A DNA stretch of 64,000 nucleotides from Deltaproteobacteria bacterium (GCA_018401435.1 JAGYJW010000015.1:62001-126000); one strand, 5' to 3'. Counted from the stretch's first letter, positions 1-10,793 are shown. Notes: generated by a model not told the origin, from the sequence alone. Program-made: numbers and translations.

Positions 1-461
1 GGGGGAGGCTTCGGTCTGGCCTGCGTGGCCGACCTGACCGTCGCCCTGGCCAGCGCCCGCTTCCGGCTGCCCGAGACCTCGCTGGGCATCACGCCCGCCC
101 AGATCGCGCCCTTCGTGGTGCGCCGCCTGGGCCTCTCCCAGGCCCGGCGCCTGGGGGTCACCGGGCAGGTGGTGGATGGCCGCGAGGCCGTGAACATCGG
201 CCTCGCGCATATCCTGGCGGAGGACCGCGCCGCAGCCGACGCCATGATCCGCCACAGCATCAACGATATCCGCCGCTGCGAGCCCGCGGCCCTGGCCGCC
301 ACCAAGCGCCTGATGAATCGGGCGGCGCAAGCCGACCTGGCCCCCACCTTGGATGCGGCCGCGGCCGAGTTCGCCGGCTTCGCCCGCAGCGAGGCCGCCG
401 CCCAAGGCTTCGCCGCCTTCCTGGGTCGGCAGCCCCCCCCCTGGGCCCGAGAGGACGCCTG

Positions 462-462
<1 letters not shown>
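1..462 (+). CDS. Enoyl-CoA hydratase/isomerase family protein (5' end cut off)
   Basis: Crotonase-fold enzyme expected to hydrate a 2-enoyl-CoA in fatty-acid or branched-chain acid breakdown. The frame is open from base 1 and starts inside the GGGFGLA segment, which supplies the oxyanion-hole glycines of the family. The catalytic-glutamate region follows as LPETSLGI, then the helical C-terminal part. About 153 residues are visible of a usual 260, so the N-terminal 40% lies outside the window. Its TGA overlaps the ATG of the carboxylase subunit (TGATG), indicating translational coupling. Standing next to a biotin-dependent carboxylase alpha subunit recalls liu-type leucine/isovalerate clusters, where this position is methylglutaconyl-CoA hydratase; the exact substrate cannot be told from the fragment. 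Confidence 0.85.
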
Positions 463-2412
<1,950 letters not shown>

Positions 2413-2416
<4 letters not shown>

Positions 2417-3291
2417 GCGACAAGGCCATCCTCACCTGCGCCCTGACCGGGGTGCTCACCGATCCCGCCCGGCACCCCGTTCCGGTGACCGTCGCCGAGA
2501 TGGCGGCCTCGGCCAAGGAGGCCTGCGATGCCGGCGCGTCGGTGCTGCATGTGCACTTCCGGCGCCAGGAGCCCGGTCTGGGCCACCTGCCGTCCTGGGA
2601 TCCCGATGTGGCCGAGGCCACCCTGGCCGCCATCCGCGCGGTCTGCCCCGATGTCATCATCAACATGAGCACCGGGGTCATCGGCGAGGACATCTCGGGT
2701 CCCGAAGCCTGTATTCGGCGGTGCAAGCCCGAGATCGCCGCCTGCAACGCGGGCACCCTCAACTACCTCAAGACCCGCAGCGGGGGCCGCTGGGCCTGGC
2801 CGCCCATGGTCTTTGACAACCCGGTGGACAAGGTGGCCCGCTTCCTCGACATCATGAAGGCGACGGGCACCCGGCCGGAATTCGAGTGCTTCGACACGGG
2901 CATCGCCTGCTCCGTCGCCCTCTTTGAAGAGGTGGGCCTGACCGATGGCCTGCCGCCCGACATCAACTTCGTGATGGGGGTGGCCTCGGGCATGCCGGCC
3001 GATGTGGACCTGCTGCCGCTGCTGGTGCGGTGGATTCGCGCCGACAGCCCCTGGCAGGTCACGGCCATCGGCCGCGAGGAGGTCTGGCGCCTGCACCGCA
3101 AGGCCGCGGAGCTGGGCGGCAACCTGCGAACCGGGGTGGAGGACACCTTCTACCTGCCCGATGGGGCCCGCTGCCGGGGCAATGGCGACCTGGTGGACGC
3201 GCTGGCCACCCTGGCCCGAGAGACCGGCCGGGAGATCGCCAGCCCCGCAGAGGCCCGTCGAATCCTGCACCTCTCTGGAGCCACCCCATGA
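2413..3291 (+). CDS. 3-keto-5-aminohexanoate cleavage enzyme family (BKACE) protein
   Basis: Zn-dependent beta-keto acid cleavage enzyme of 292 residues, the family's usual size. Members condense a beta-keto acid with acetyl-CoA to give a CoA ester plus acetoacetate; substrates vary widely (lysine fermentation, carnitine and other acids). The zinc HxH pair is visible as VLHVHF with His46 and His48, followed by the NMSTG strand, EFECFDTG and, near the end, the conserved RTGVEDTFYLPDG segment. It overlaps the carboxylase stop and the next start by ATGA on both sides, so it sits in the middle of a translationally coupled operon. In a liu-like context it could replace HMG-CoA lyase as the acetoacetate-producing step, but that is inference. 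Confidence 0.85.
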
Positions 3292-4139
3292 GCCGACTCT
3301 TCAAAAACGATGTCTTGGAGGGGCAGGTCGCCCTCATCACCGGCGGCGGCACGGGCATCGGCGCGGCCATCGCCCGAGAGCTGGCCAGCCAGGGCGCCCG
3401 CATCGTCATCGCCTCGCGCAAGGCCGACCGCATCGCCAAGGCCGCCGCGGGCTTGAGCGCAGAGCTGGGCCAGGAGGTGCTGGGCCTGCCTTGCGACATC
3501 CGCGACCGCGACGCCGTGAGCGCGCTGGTCGAGGGCACTCTGGCGCAGCACGGGCGCCTGGACATCCTGGTGAACAACGGCGGCGGTCAGTTCTTGTCCC
3601 CAGCCGAGATGATCCGCCCCAAGGGCTGGGACGCCGTGGTGGAGACCAACCTGACGGGCACCTGGAACCTCACCCGCGCAGCCGCCGACGCCTGGATGCT
3701 GAAGCACGGCGGGCGGGTCATCAACATCACCATGCTGACCGACCGGGGCTTTCCGGGCATGGCCCACTCGGTGGCCGCCCGCGCCGGGGTCGAGGCCCTC
3801 TCCCGCACCCTGGCGGTGGAGTGGGCGGCCTATGGCCTGCGCGTGAATTGCGTGCAGCCCGGCCTCATCCTGTCCAGCGGCATGAACAACTACCCCGATG
3901 GGGGCGAGCTCGCGCGGCAGACCCAGTCCGAGATTCCGCTCAAGCGCCTGGGCAGCTGCGAAGAGGTCGCGTGGATGGTGGCCTTCCTCGCCGGACCGGC
4001 CGGCGCCTATATCACCGGCCAGGTGCTCACCCTGGATGGCGGGCGCACCCTGTGGGGCAATACATGGCCCATCCCCGATCCGCCCACGCTGCCCGAGGTG
4101 CTCATTCCTTCGGAGCCCTGGGAGCAGGACGGCGACTGA
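3288..4139 (+). CDS. SDR-family oxidoreductase, PECR-like 2-enoyl-CoA reductase
   Basis: Short-chain dehydrogenase/reductase, 283 residues. The Rossmann glycine motif is TGGGTGIG, followed by LVNNGG and an NADP-type basic patch ASRKADR. The usual YxxxK catalytic pair is absent; instead the segment reads HSVAARAGVEALSRTLAVEW. This closely resembles peroxisomal trans-2-enoyl-CoA reductase and 2,4-dienoyl-CoA reductases, which also lack the tyrosine, so reduction of an enoyl-CoA is the best guess. The C-terminal ITGQVLTLDGG motif is typical of the family. It starts inside the BKACE stop (ATGA) and is followed after 7 bases by the radical SAM gene, so it belongs to the same operon. Confidence 0.8.
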   Translation: MSRLFKNDVLEGQVALITGGGTGIGAAIARELASQGARIVIASRKADRIAKAAAGLSAELGQEVLGLPCDIRDRDAVSALVEGTLAQHGRLDILVNNGGGQFLSPAEMIRPKGWDAVVETNLTGTWNLTRAAADAWMLKHGGRVINITMLTDRGFPGMAHSVAARAGVEALSRTLAVEWAAYGLRVNCVQPGLILSSGMNNYPDGGELARQTQSEIPLKRLGSCEEVAWMVAFLAGPAGAYITGQVLTLDGGRTLWGNTWPIPDPPTLPEVLIPSEPWEQDGD

Positions 4140-4146
4140 AGGCGGC

Positions 4147-6246
4147 ATGCGCGTCCTCCTGCTGACTCCGCCCACCACCCAGCTCAATACGCCCTACCCG
4201 GCGACGGCCTACCTCGCGCGCTTCCTCGGCGGCCTGGGGCACCAGGTCCACCAGCGGGACCTGGGCATCGCGTTGATGCAACACGTCTTCAGTCGGTCGG
4301 GCATGGCCGCCGTCTTTGCGGCCGTAGAGCAGCGCGCCGAGGCCGAGGGCCTGCCCGAGCCCGCCTGGGCAGCCCTGGCACAGGCGGATCGCATCCAGGC
4401 CGTGATCGAGCCTGTGGTGCGCTTTCTCCAAGGGACGGACCCCACCCTGGCCAACCGCATCGTGCGGCCGGGCTACCTGCCTTCGGGGCCGCGCCTGGAC
4501 CGTTCGGACACCGACGCCTTCGGGCGCATGGGGCTGCTGGACGCCGCCCGCTACCGGGCCACCCTCTTCATCGAGGATCTCGCCGACCTGGTCACCGCCA
4601 CGGTGGACCTGGGCTTTGGACTGGCGCGCTACCAGCACCACCTGGCCACCGGCCCGGTCTCTTTCGACCCCATCGCCGCCCGGCTGGAGGAGTGCAACGC
4701 CATCGACGCCATGCTGGATGCCCTGGCCGACGCGCTGCTGCCCCTTCAGCCCGACCTGGTGGGCATCACCGTGCCCTTCCCCGGCACCCTGGTGGGGGCC
4801 CTGCGCCTGGGTCGGCGCCTGAAGGCCGCCGGCCTGCCCGTGGTGATGGGGGGCGGCTACATCAGCACCGAGCTGCGGGAGGTGGACGAGCCCCGACTGT
4901 GGTCCTGCACCGACGCCCTGGTCTACGACGACGGCGAGGGGCCCCTTCAGGCCATTCTGGAGCATCTTGCGGGGGGCCCCGACCGGCGCCACCGCACCCG
5001 CACCGCGGCGGGCCTGCTGGACGCGCCGGCGCCGCGCCCGCAGAGCCTGCCCGTCGCCGACTATGGCGACCTGCCGCTGGGCGCCTATCTGCAGGTGCTC
5101 GACACCCTCAACCCCGCCCACCGCCTGTGGTCGGACGGGCGCTGGAACAAGGCGACCCTGGCCCATGGCTGCTACTGGCGGCGCTGCGCCTTCTGCGACG
5201 TCAAGCTGGACTATGTGGCGCGCTTCGAGCCCTCCCGGGTCGGCGCCTTTGTCGACGCCATCGCCGATCTGGTGGCGCGCACCGGACAGACCGGCCTGCA
5301 CCTGGTGGACGAGGCCGCACCGCCGCGGCTGATGCGCGACCTCGCCCTGGAGCTGCTGCGCCGCGAGCTGGACCTGACATGGTGGGGAAATATACGCTTT
5401 GAACGCGCTTTCACGCCGGACCTCTGCCGGCTGCTGGCCGCATCGGGCCTGGTGGGGGTCACCGGTGGCCTGGAGGTGGCGAGCGACCGCCTGCTGCGCC
5501 TGATGGACAAGGGCATCACCGTCGAGCAGGCCGCGCGCGCCTGCGCCGCCCTGGGAGAAGCCGGCGTGATGGTGCACGCCTACCTCATGTACGGCTTTCC
5601 AACCCAAAGCGCCCAGGAGACGGTCGACAGCGCCGAGGTGGTTCGTCAGCTCTTCGCGGCAGGCCTGCTGGACAGCGCCTTCTGGCACCGCTTCGTGCTC
5701 ACGCGCCACAGCGGGGTCTACGCCGACCCGGCGCGCTTTGGCGTGGAATTCGACCGCCCCACGGGGGTCTTTGCCACCAATGACCTGCCCCACCGCGACC
5801 CGACCGGCGCCGACCCGGACGCCTTCGATGGGCCGCTGGTGCAGATGCTCGCGGCCTGGATGCAAGGGCTGGAGCAGACCCGGCCCGTGCACCGCTGGTT
5901 TGACAAGGGCGCGGTGCCCCGGGCCCAGGAGCCCGCCGATCGCATCGCCAAGGCCCTGCGGGCCAAGGCCCCAGAGCCCGCCCCCAACGCCCGCCTGATC
6001 TGGCTGGGCGGCGGCGCCCTGGACGGCGAGCGCGGGCTGGTGCTCTTTGATGAGACCGGCGACCCGGTGGAGCTGACCGGGCCGCCGGCGGTGCTTCGGT
6101 GGGTGGCCGATCTGGTCGCGGCCTGCCGCCCCACCGCCAAGGCCGCAGTCCTCCAGAATGAAGCGTTGGCGGGCTTTCCTGGTGATCTCAAGCGCTGGAA
6201 TGCCCAGTGGGGCCGCCTGCGCCGCGCCGGCCTGGTGGCGGTGTGA
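4147..6246 (+). CDS. B12-binding-domain radical SAM protein with CX4CX2C cluster motif
   Basis: Predicted radical S-adenosylmethionine enzyme of 699 residues. The N-terminal 250 residues start with MRVLLLTPP and end with VVMGGGYIS, the layout of a cobalamin-binding-like Rossmann domain, though the DxHxxG cobalamin ligand motif is not evident. The [4Fe-4S] motif is GCYWRRCAFCD with Cys342, Cys347 and Cys350, i.e. CX4CX2C rather than the common CX3CX2C. Downstream VTGGLEVASDRLLRLM and MYGFPTQ fit the barrel of B12/Elp3-like members. It starts 7 bases after the reductase stop, so is probably co-transcribed with the CoA genes, an unusual partner. Its product is unknown: methyl transfer, rearrangement and tRNA or lipid modification are all possible. 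Start chosen at the ATG behind GGCGGC. Confidence 0.75.
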   Translation: MRVLLLTPPTTQLNTPYPATAYLARFLGGLGHQVHQRDLGIALMQHVFSRSGMAAVFAAVEQRAEAEGLPEPAWAALAQADRIQAVIEPVVRFLQGTDPTLANRIVRPGYLPSGPRLDRSDTDAFGRMGLLDAARYRATLFIEDLADLVTATVDLGFGLARYQHHLATGPVSFDPIAARLEECNAIDAMLDALADALLPLQPDLVGITVPFPGTLVGALRLGRRLKAAGLPVVMGGGYISTELREVDEPRLWSCTDALVYDDGEGPLQAILEHLAGGPDRRHRTRTAAGLLDAPAPRPQSLPVADYGDLPLGAYLQVLDTLNPAHRLWSDGRWNKATLAHGCYWRRCAFCDVKLDYVARFEPSRVGAFVDAIADLVARTGQTGLHLVDEAAPPRLMRDLALELLRRELDLTWWGNIRFERAFTPDLCRLLAASGLVGVTGGLEVASDRLLRLMDKGITVEQAARACAALGEAGVMVHAYLMYGFPTQSAQETVDSAEVVRQLFAAGLLDSAFWHRFVLTRHSGVYADPARFGVEFDRPTGVFATNDLPHRDPTGADPDAFDGPLVQMLAAWMQGLEQTRPVHRWFDKGAVPRAQEPADRIAKALRAKAPEPAPNARLIWLGGGALDGERGLVLFDETGDPVELTGPPAVLRWVADLVAACRPTAKAAVLQNEALAGFPGDLKRWNAQWGRLRRAGLVAV

Positions 6247-6263
6247 GCCTGCGCCCGCTCCGT

Positions 6264-6269
6264 TAGAGA
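6264..6269 (+). promoter_or_regulatory. Candidate -10 element TAGAGA upstream of the DUF2058 gene
   Basis: TAGAGA lies 26 bases before the ATG at 6296, in the gap after the radical SAM stop. No convincing -35 is seen. It is one of five TAGA[G/C]N hexamers found just upstream of unrelated genes in this window. Confidence 0.25.
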
Positions 6270-6295
6270 CCCCCATCCCCCTCCACGGTCCGCCC

Positions 6296-6916
6296 ATGTC
6301 CCTCCGCGATCAGCTTCTGAAGGCCGGCGTCGCCGACAAGAAGAAGGTGGACAAGGTCAACCGCGACCTCAAGAAGCAACGCAAGCAGGAGCAGGCCCAG
6401 CGCGAACGCCAATCCGTCCTGGAGGCGCGGGAGCAGCAGGCCCGCGACGCTGCGGAGGCCGAGCGCCGCGCCCGCATCGCCGAGGATCGGGCGCGCATCG
6501 CCCGCCTGCGCGAGCTGCAGGCCCGGCAGCGCCTGGTCCGGGACATCGTGTCCACCTATCGGCTGGTGGAGCGCAGCGGGCCGGTGTCCTTCTGGCACCG
6601 CGCCCCCAATGGCCGCACCTTGTTGCGCTTGCGCCTGCCCGAGAGCTGGGCCGATGATCTGCGCGTGGGCCGCCTCGCCATCGTCTGGACGGGCCCCTCC
6701 ACCCAGGTCTTCGACATCAGCGTGGTACCGGCCCACGCCGCCACCCGCATCGCGGCCCACGAGCCCGCGCGCATCCTCTTCCAGAATCCCGGCCCACCCG
6801 AGGTCGACGACCCCGCCGAGGCCCTCTATGGCGCCTTTGGCGAGGCGGCTGCGGCCACCGTACCGCCACCCCGTCCCGGAGCCATCTACAACCCGCCGCG
6901 CTTTCGCGAGTTCTGA
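6296..6916 (+). CDS. DUF2058 (YaiL-like) nucleic-acid-associated protein
   Basis: Protein of 206 residues matching the DUF2058/YaiL layout. The start MSLRDQLLKAGVADKKKVDK is characteristic; a strongly charged Lys/Arg/Glu/Gln helix (about residues 20-80, probable coiled coil) follows, then a small beta-rich C-terminal domain ending in an EF dipeptide. The family is described as nucleoprotein/polynucleotide-associated, without a firmly known activity. The ATG at 6296 restores the canonical N-terminus; earlier in-frame starts would add unrelated sequence from the preceding gene. It lies 49 bases after the radical SAM gene and may have its own promoter (TAGAGA at 6264). Confidence 0.75.
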   Translation: MSLRDQLLKAGVADKKKVDKVNRDLKKQRKQEQAQRERQSVLEAREQQARDAAEAERRARIAEDRARIARLRELQARQRLVRDIVSTYRLVERSGPVSFWHRAPNGRTLLRLRLPESWADDLRVGRLAIVWTGPSTQVFDISVVPAHAATRIAAHEPARILFQNPGPPEVDDPAEALYGAFGEAAAATVPPPRPGAIYNPPRFREF

Positions 6917-7016
6917 GGGGTCCTGGCCCAAGAAACCCATACAGGACCCGCCTGCCTGTCCGATGGCGAGCAGGGACAGCCTCCTGCCCCGCGCCCCGTC
7001 CTCCACCCGGACGACC

Positions 7017-8192
7017 ATGCTGCTCAGCCCCCTCCACCAGCGCGCCCGCAACGGAGAGCGCCTCCTCTTGGAGGCCCTGCTCGCCGATGGCGCACCGGTG
7101 GACCCGCGCAGCCCCTGCGGTTGGACCCCCTTGCTGGATGCGGCCTGGGCCGGTCACACAGGCTGCGTGGGCTCCCTGCTCGATGCGGGGGCGGACCGGG
7201 CAGCCCTGAGCGTGGACGGATTGGGCGCCTTGAACCTCGCGGCAGCCAAGGGCCACACCCCGGTGGTGCAGCAGCTGCTCGCGGCCGGGGCCGATCCCGA
7301 CGCCTCCTCTCATGCCGGGCGCACCCCCCTCGAAGGCGCCTTGCAGCGCGGCCACCTGGACGGCGCCTTGCAGCTGGCGCGGGCCGGCGCCGCGGTCACC
7401 GACGCGATGGCCACCCTCTGGCTGCGGGCCCTGGCCCACCAACAGGGGCGGCGCTGCCTGCTGCGCGACGAGCGGGCCGGCGACCAGGGCAGCTGGGTCT
7501 GGCTGCTCGACGGGCCGCTGCAGCTGCCCGATCCGGTCCGGGAACAGCTGGGCGACCACCTCTATGCACCTCCCAGCAACGGGCTCTTGGACTCCACTCT
7601 CCAGCTCACCACCCCGGTCGCCTTTCGGGTGGAGCCCAGCGCCTTTCCCGAGGGGCAGCCGGGCGACCGCCTGCCCAGCCACCGCTGGCGCTACCGCAAG
7701 GGGTGGACGGAGCATTGCCAGGCGGTCTTTCAGGGTGAGGCCGCCGCCGACAGCGCCGATGAGGACGGGCTCATCGCCAGCCAGGAGGCGCTGGGAGCCG
7801 ACGCGGGGCCGGCCCTGGCCGCCCTGCTGCAGGCCGGCGCCGATCCCAACCTCATGCCCCCCCAGGCCTGCATGCGCGGCGCCACGCTGCTCATCAACGC
7901 GGCCCATATGGGCGCCGCCGCCTGCGTTTCGGCGCTGCTGGAAGGCGGCGCCGACCGGGACGCCCGCAGCGCCTCGGGCTGGACCGCCCTGATGGTGGCC
8001 GCCGCCCAGGGCCAGGTGCCCATCCTGCACCAGCTGCTGCGGGCCGGCGCAGAGCTGGACCGGCGCAACGCCCAGGGCCAGACCGCCCTGTCCATCGCCC
8101 AATCCCGCGGTCAGGCCGAGGCCGCCCGCAGCCTGCTGGTGGCCCACAACCGGCACCACCTGCAGCGGCAGTCGGCCCCCCAGGGTCGCTGA
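7017..8192 (+). CDS. Ankyrin-repeat protein with an inserted non-repeat domain
   Basis: About 391 residues. Roughly four ankyrin repeats occupy residues 1-130 (e.g. GWTPLLDAAWAGHTGCVGSL and GALNLAAAKGHTPVVQQLL). A non-repeat stretch of about 145 residues follows, rich in Trp, Arg and Pro, and then about three more repeats to the end (GWTALMVAAAQGQVPILHQL). No signal peptide or membrane segment is seen, so it is probably cytoplasmic and protein-binding. An alternative start at 6963 would add 18 residues without repeat character; I chose 7017 because the repeats begin immediately. The gene is convergent with the SulP gene, stops only 6 bases apart. Partner and function are unknown. Confidence 0.75.
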   Translation: MLLSPLHQRARNGERLLLEALLADGAPVDPRSPCGWTPLLDAAWAGHTGCVGSLLDAGADRAALSVDGLGALNLAAAKGHTPVVQQLLAAGADPDASSHAGRTPLEGALQRGHLDGALQLARAGAAVTDAMATLWLRALAHQQGRRCLLRDERAGDQGSWVWLLDGPLQLPDPVREQLGDHLYAPPSNGLLDSTLQLTTPVAFRVEPSAFPEGQPGDRLPSHRWRYRKGWTEHCQAVFQGEAAADSADEDGLIASQEALGADAGPALAALLQAGADPNLMPPQACMRGATLLINAAHMGAAACVSALLEGGADRDARSASGWTALMVAAAQGQVPILHQLLRAGAELDRRNAQGQTALSIAQSRGQAEAARSLLVAHNRHHLQRQSAPQGR

Positions 8193-8202
8193 GGGCCCTC
8201 AG
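8189..8202. repeat. Perfect 14-bp palindrome spanning two convergent stop codons
   Basis: CTGAGGGCCCTCAG is its own reverse complement. It contains the TGA of the ankyrin gene on the plus strand and the TGA of the SulP gene on the minus strand. It could fold as a short bidirectional hairpin, but no T-tract follows, so terminator function is uncertain. Confidence 0.45.
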
Positions 8203-9719
8203 GCCGCCTTGGTGCCGGTCGGGAAGCGGGCCCTGTCCATATCCACCACGGCGCCGGCACCCCGGCCCTGGTGCTGGCGCGCCCAGTTCTCGACCAGCTC
8301 GACGCAAGCGGCGTCCACATAGTGCAGGTGGTCGGTGTCGAGGGAGACGGGCACGCCCGCAGGCACGGCCTCGAGGGCCTCGGCGATGCGGGGCAGGCTG
8401 ACGAAGGAGGCGACCCCGGTCAGAACCACCTTCTTGGAGCCGTCGGCCTCGTCGCTCACCGTCACCTTGACCCGCGCGAGCTGGACCAGGAGGCGCACGA
8501 TCGCCAGAACCAGGCCAATCATGATGCCGGTGAGCAGGTTGGTGGCCACCACACCCAACACCACGACAACGAAGATGGCGACCTCGCTCTTGCCGTGTCG
8601 CCTCAGCTCCTTGAGGGCCTTGGGGTCCATCAACTTCCAGCCCGTAAAGACCAGCACGGCGGCCAAGGAGGAGGTGGGGATGGCGCTCAGGACAAAAGGA
8701 GCGGCCACCACCAGGCCCAGCAGCCAGGCGCCATGGGCGACGGCGGACCAGCGCGACTTGCCCCCGGCCTCGACATTGGCGGAGCTGCGCACGATCACGC
8801 CGGTGATGGGCAAGGCACCCAGGAAGCCAGCGAAGATATTGCCCACGCCCTGGGCCAACAGCTCGCGGTCGTAGCGGGTGCGCGGCCCACTGTGCAGCTG
8901 GTCCACTGCGGTGGCGCAGAGCAGCGATTCGGCGCTGGCGATGGCGGCCATGGCGGCGGCCGCGCCCACCAGCTCGAGGGTCACGATGCCCAGGGTCTCC
9001 AAACCCACGAAGTTGAGGCTGGCCACGAGGTTTTCGGGCACGGTCACATACTGGATGGGCATGGCGAAGATGGCCGCCGCCGCGGTGCCCACCACCACGC
9101 CCATCAGCGGGCCGGGCACGGCCTTGAGGCGCTTGGGCCTGAAGCGGTTCCACGCCAGGATGGTGCCAATGGTGAGCACGCCAATATAGGCCGCGAGGTG
9201 GTGGCTGGTGCCGTCCACGGGCATCAGGCCCTTCCAGATGGCCTCGGGGATGCTGAGCAGGTTGGAGATGCCGCCCTTGCGCGGGGCGTCGTCCACCATC
9301 ACATGGAACTGGCTGCCGAAGATGAGCACGCCGATGCCGGCGAGCATGCCGCGAATCACCGAGGGGGGGACGGCGCGAAACCAGCGCCCCGACTTCAAGA
9401 CCGCCGCGCCAACCTGGAAGGCGCCGGCCATGAGCACCACGATGCCCAGGGCTTCGAGGCCGTGCTTGTGCACGAGATCCCAGACCACGACAGCCAGGCC
9501 AGCGGCCGGACCGCTGACCTGCAAAGGAGAGCCCGCGAGCAGACCCACGACCAGCCCGCCGATGATTCCGCTGACCAGCCCCAAGGCGGGCGGCACGCCC
9601 GATGCGATGGCGATGCCCATGCAGAGGGGCAAGGCCACCAGGAAGACGACCGCGCTGGCGAGCAGGTCGTTGCGGAAGAAGGTGGAGAGGGCGGAGGGCG
9701 CGGGAGAGGATGCAGACAT
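8199..9719 (-). CDS. SulP-family anion permease with C-terminal STAS domain
   Basis: Inner-membrane transporter of 506 residues, SLC26/SulP family, likely moving sulfate, bicarbonate or another anion with H+ or Na+. About 10-12 hydrophobic segments run from residue 15 to about 400, including the conserved first-helix region LASAVVFLVALPLCMGIAIA and the GPAAGLA segment. A cytoplasmic STAS-like domain (about residues 410-506) follows. Start placed at the ATG at 9719; an upstream in-frame start would add 32 residues absent from the family. It is divergent from an NhaR-like LysR regulator, suggesting ion- or pH-linked control and bicarbonate or Na+-coupled transport over sulfate, but the substrate cannot be read from sequence. 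Confidence 0.85.
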   Translation of the reverse strand: MSASSPAPSALSTFFRNDLLASAVVFLVALPLCMGIAIASGVPPALGLVSGIIGGLVVGLLAGSPLQVSGPAAGLAVVVWDLVHKHGLEALGIVVLMAGAFQVGAAVLKSGRWFRAVPPSVIRGMLAGIGVLIFGSQFHVMVDDAPRKGGISNLLSIPEAIWKGLMPVDGTSHHLAAYIGVLTIGTILAWNRFRPKRLKAVPGPLMGVVVGTAAAAIFAMPIQYVTVPENLVASLNFVGLETLGIVTLELVGAAAAMAAIASAESLLCATAVDQLHSGPRTRYDRELLAQGVGNIFAGFLGALPITGVIVRSSANVEAGGKSRWSAVAHGAWLLGLVVAAPFVLSAIPTSSLAAVLVFTGWKLMDPKALKELRRHGKSEVAIFVVVVLGVVATNLLTGIMIGLVLAIVRLLVQLARVKVTVSDEADGSKKVVLTGVASFVSLPRIAEALEAVPAGVPVSLDTDHLHYVDAACVELVENWARQHQGRGAGAVVDMDRARFPTGTKAA

Positions 9720-9821
9720 GGATTGGCCGGAGTGCGGTGCGGCGCCGAAGGGAGGGGACAGCGCGAGAGATTCGAAAACTATCGATACCACCACCGTGTA
9801 GCCCACAAGAAGCATGCGAGG

Positions 9822-9840
9822 ATTCGTTTTTCACTCGAAT
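9822..9840. promoter_or_regulatory. Dyad ATTCG-N9-CGAAT between the SulP and LysR genes (LysR-type operator candidate)
   Basis: Perfect 5-9-5 inverted repeat 23 bases upstream of the regulator ATG, in the 143-base divergent intergenic region. A second ATTCG half-site lies at 9770-9774, 52 bases away (about five helical turns), within a TTCGAA palindrome nearer the SulP gene. This is the usual arrangement of a recognition site and an activation site for LysR regulators. Confidence 0.5.
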
Positions 9841-9862
9841 GTTACCTAGGAAAAGCCGAAGG

Positions 9863-10774
9863 ATGACCCTCCGCCAGCTCAACTTCCACCACCTGCGCTA
9901 CTTCTGGGCGGTCGCCCGCGAGGGCAGCATCCGCGCCGCCAGCCAGCTGCTGCACGTCACCCAGGCCACCATCAGCGGGCAGCTGCGCCAGCTCGAAGAC
10001 CAGCTGGGGGCCGAGCTCTTTCACCGCGAGGGGCGCGGCTTGTGCCTGAGCGAGACCGGACAGGTGGTCTACCGCCACGCCGAGAGCATCTTTGCCATGG
10101 GCGACGCGCTGCTGGACGCCCTGGCCGAGCGGCCTCCGGGCCACAGCCGGCGCTTCGTCGTTGGGGTGGCCGAGCTGATGCCCAAGATGGCCACGGTGCA
10201 GCTCTTGCGCCCCGTGCTCGCAGACCCGACCCTGCGCCTGGTCATCCAGGAGGATCCGACCGAGAGCCTGCTCCAGCGCCTGGAGGCCCGGGCCCTGGAC
10301 GCCGTGCTCACCGACCACGCCCCCGCACCCACCCTGCTGCCCCGCGCCCAGGCCTCGGCCCTCGCCGAAAGCCCGATCTGCCTCTTCGCCCACCCCCAGC
10401 TGGCCCAGCGACTGCGGAGCGACTGGCCCCTCAGCCTCGACCAGGCCCCCGTGCTGCTGCCCCAGGCCCAGACCCCCGTCCGCCTGGGCCTCGACCGCTG
10501 GTTTCGCCGAATCGGCGTGCGCCCCGACCTGGTGGCGGAATGCGACGACGCCGCGCTGATCAAGCAGCTGGGCGCCGAGGGCTTTGGGGCCTTTCCAGCC
10601 ACGGAGTCTGTATCCGAAACGGTTCGCCGCCAATATGGCGTCGAAGAGCTGGGCCAGGCTCACGGCGTGGTCGAACAGATCTGGCTGGTGGTGCGGGAGG
10701 CGCAAATGGACGACCCCGCCGTCCGCGCCATCCAAGACGCGGCCCGGCGGGGTCGGAAGCCCGCACCCGGCTGA
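9863..10774 (+). CDS. LysR-family transcriptional regulator, NhaR-like
   Basis: DNA-binding regulator of 303 residues. The winged helix-turn-helix (about residues 5-65) reads LNFHHLRYFWAVAREGSIRA followed by a T-rich recognition helix; FHHLRYFW closely resembles the NhaR start (YNHLYYFW). The C-terminal effector domain keeps the NhaR-type segment RPDLVAECDDAALIKQLGAE. NhaR activates a sodium/proton antiporter in response to Na+; here the divergent neighbour is a SulP transporter, the probable target. The start at 9863 gives the expected N-terminus. It is convergent with minE (19 bases between stops). Confidence 0.85.
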   Translation: MTLRQLNFHHLRYFWAVAREGSIRAASQLLHVTQATISGQLRQLEDQLGAELFHREGRGLCLSETGQVVYRHAESIFAMGDALLDALAERPPGHSRRFVVGVAELMPKMATVQLLRPVLADPTLRLVIQEDPTESLLQRLEARALDAVLTDHAPAPTLLPRAQASALAESPICLFAHPQLAQRLRSDWPLSLDQAPVLLPQAQTPVRLGLDRWFRRIGVRPDLVAECDDAALIKQLGAEGFGAFPATESVSETVRRQYGVEELGQAHGVVEQIWLVVREAQMDDPAVRAIQDAARRGRKPAPG

Positions 10775-10793
10775 TGCCCAGCCGAGGCAAGCA

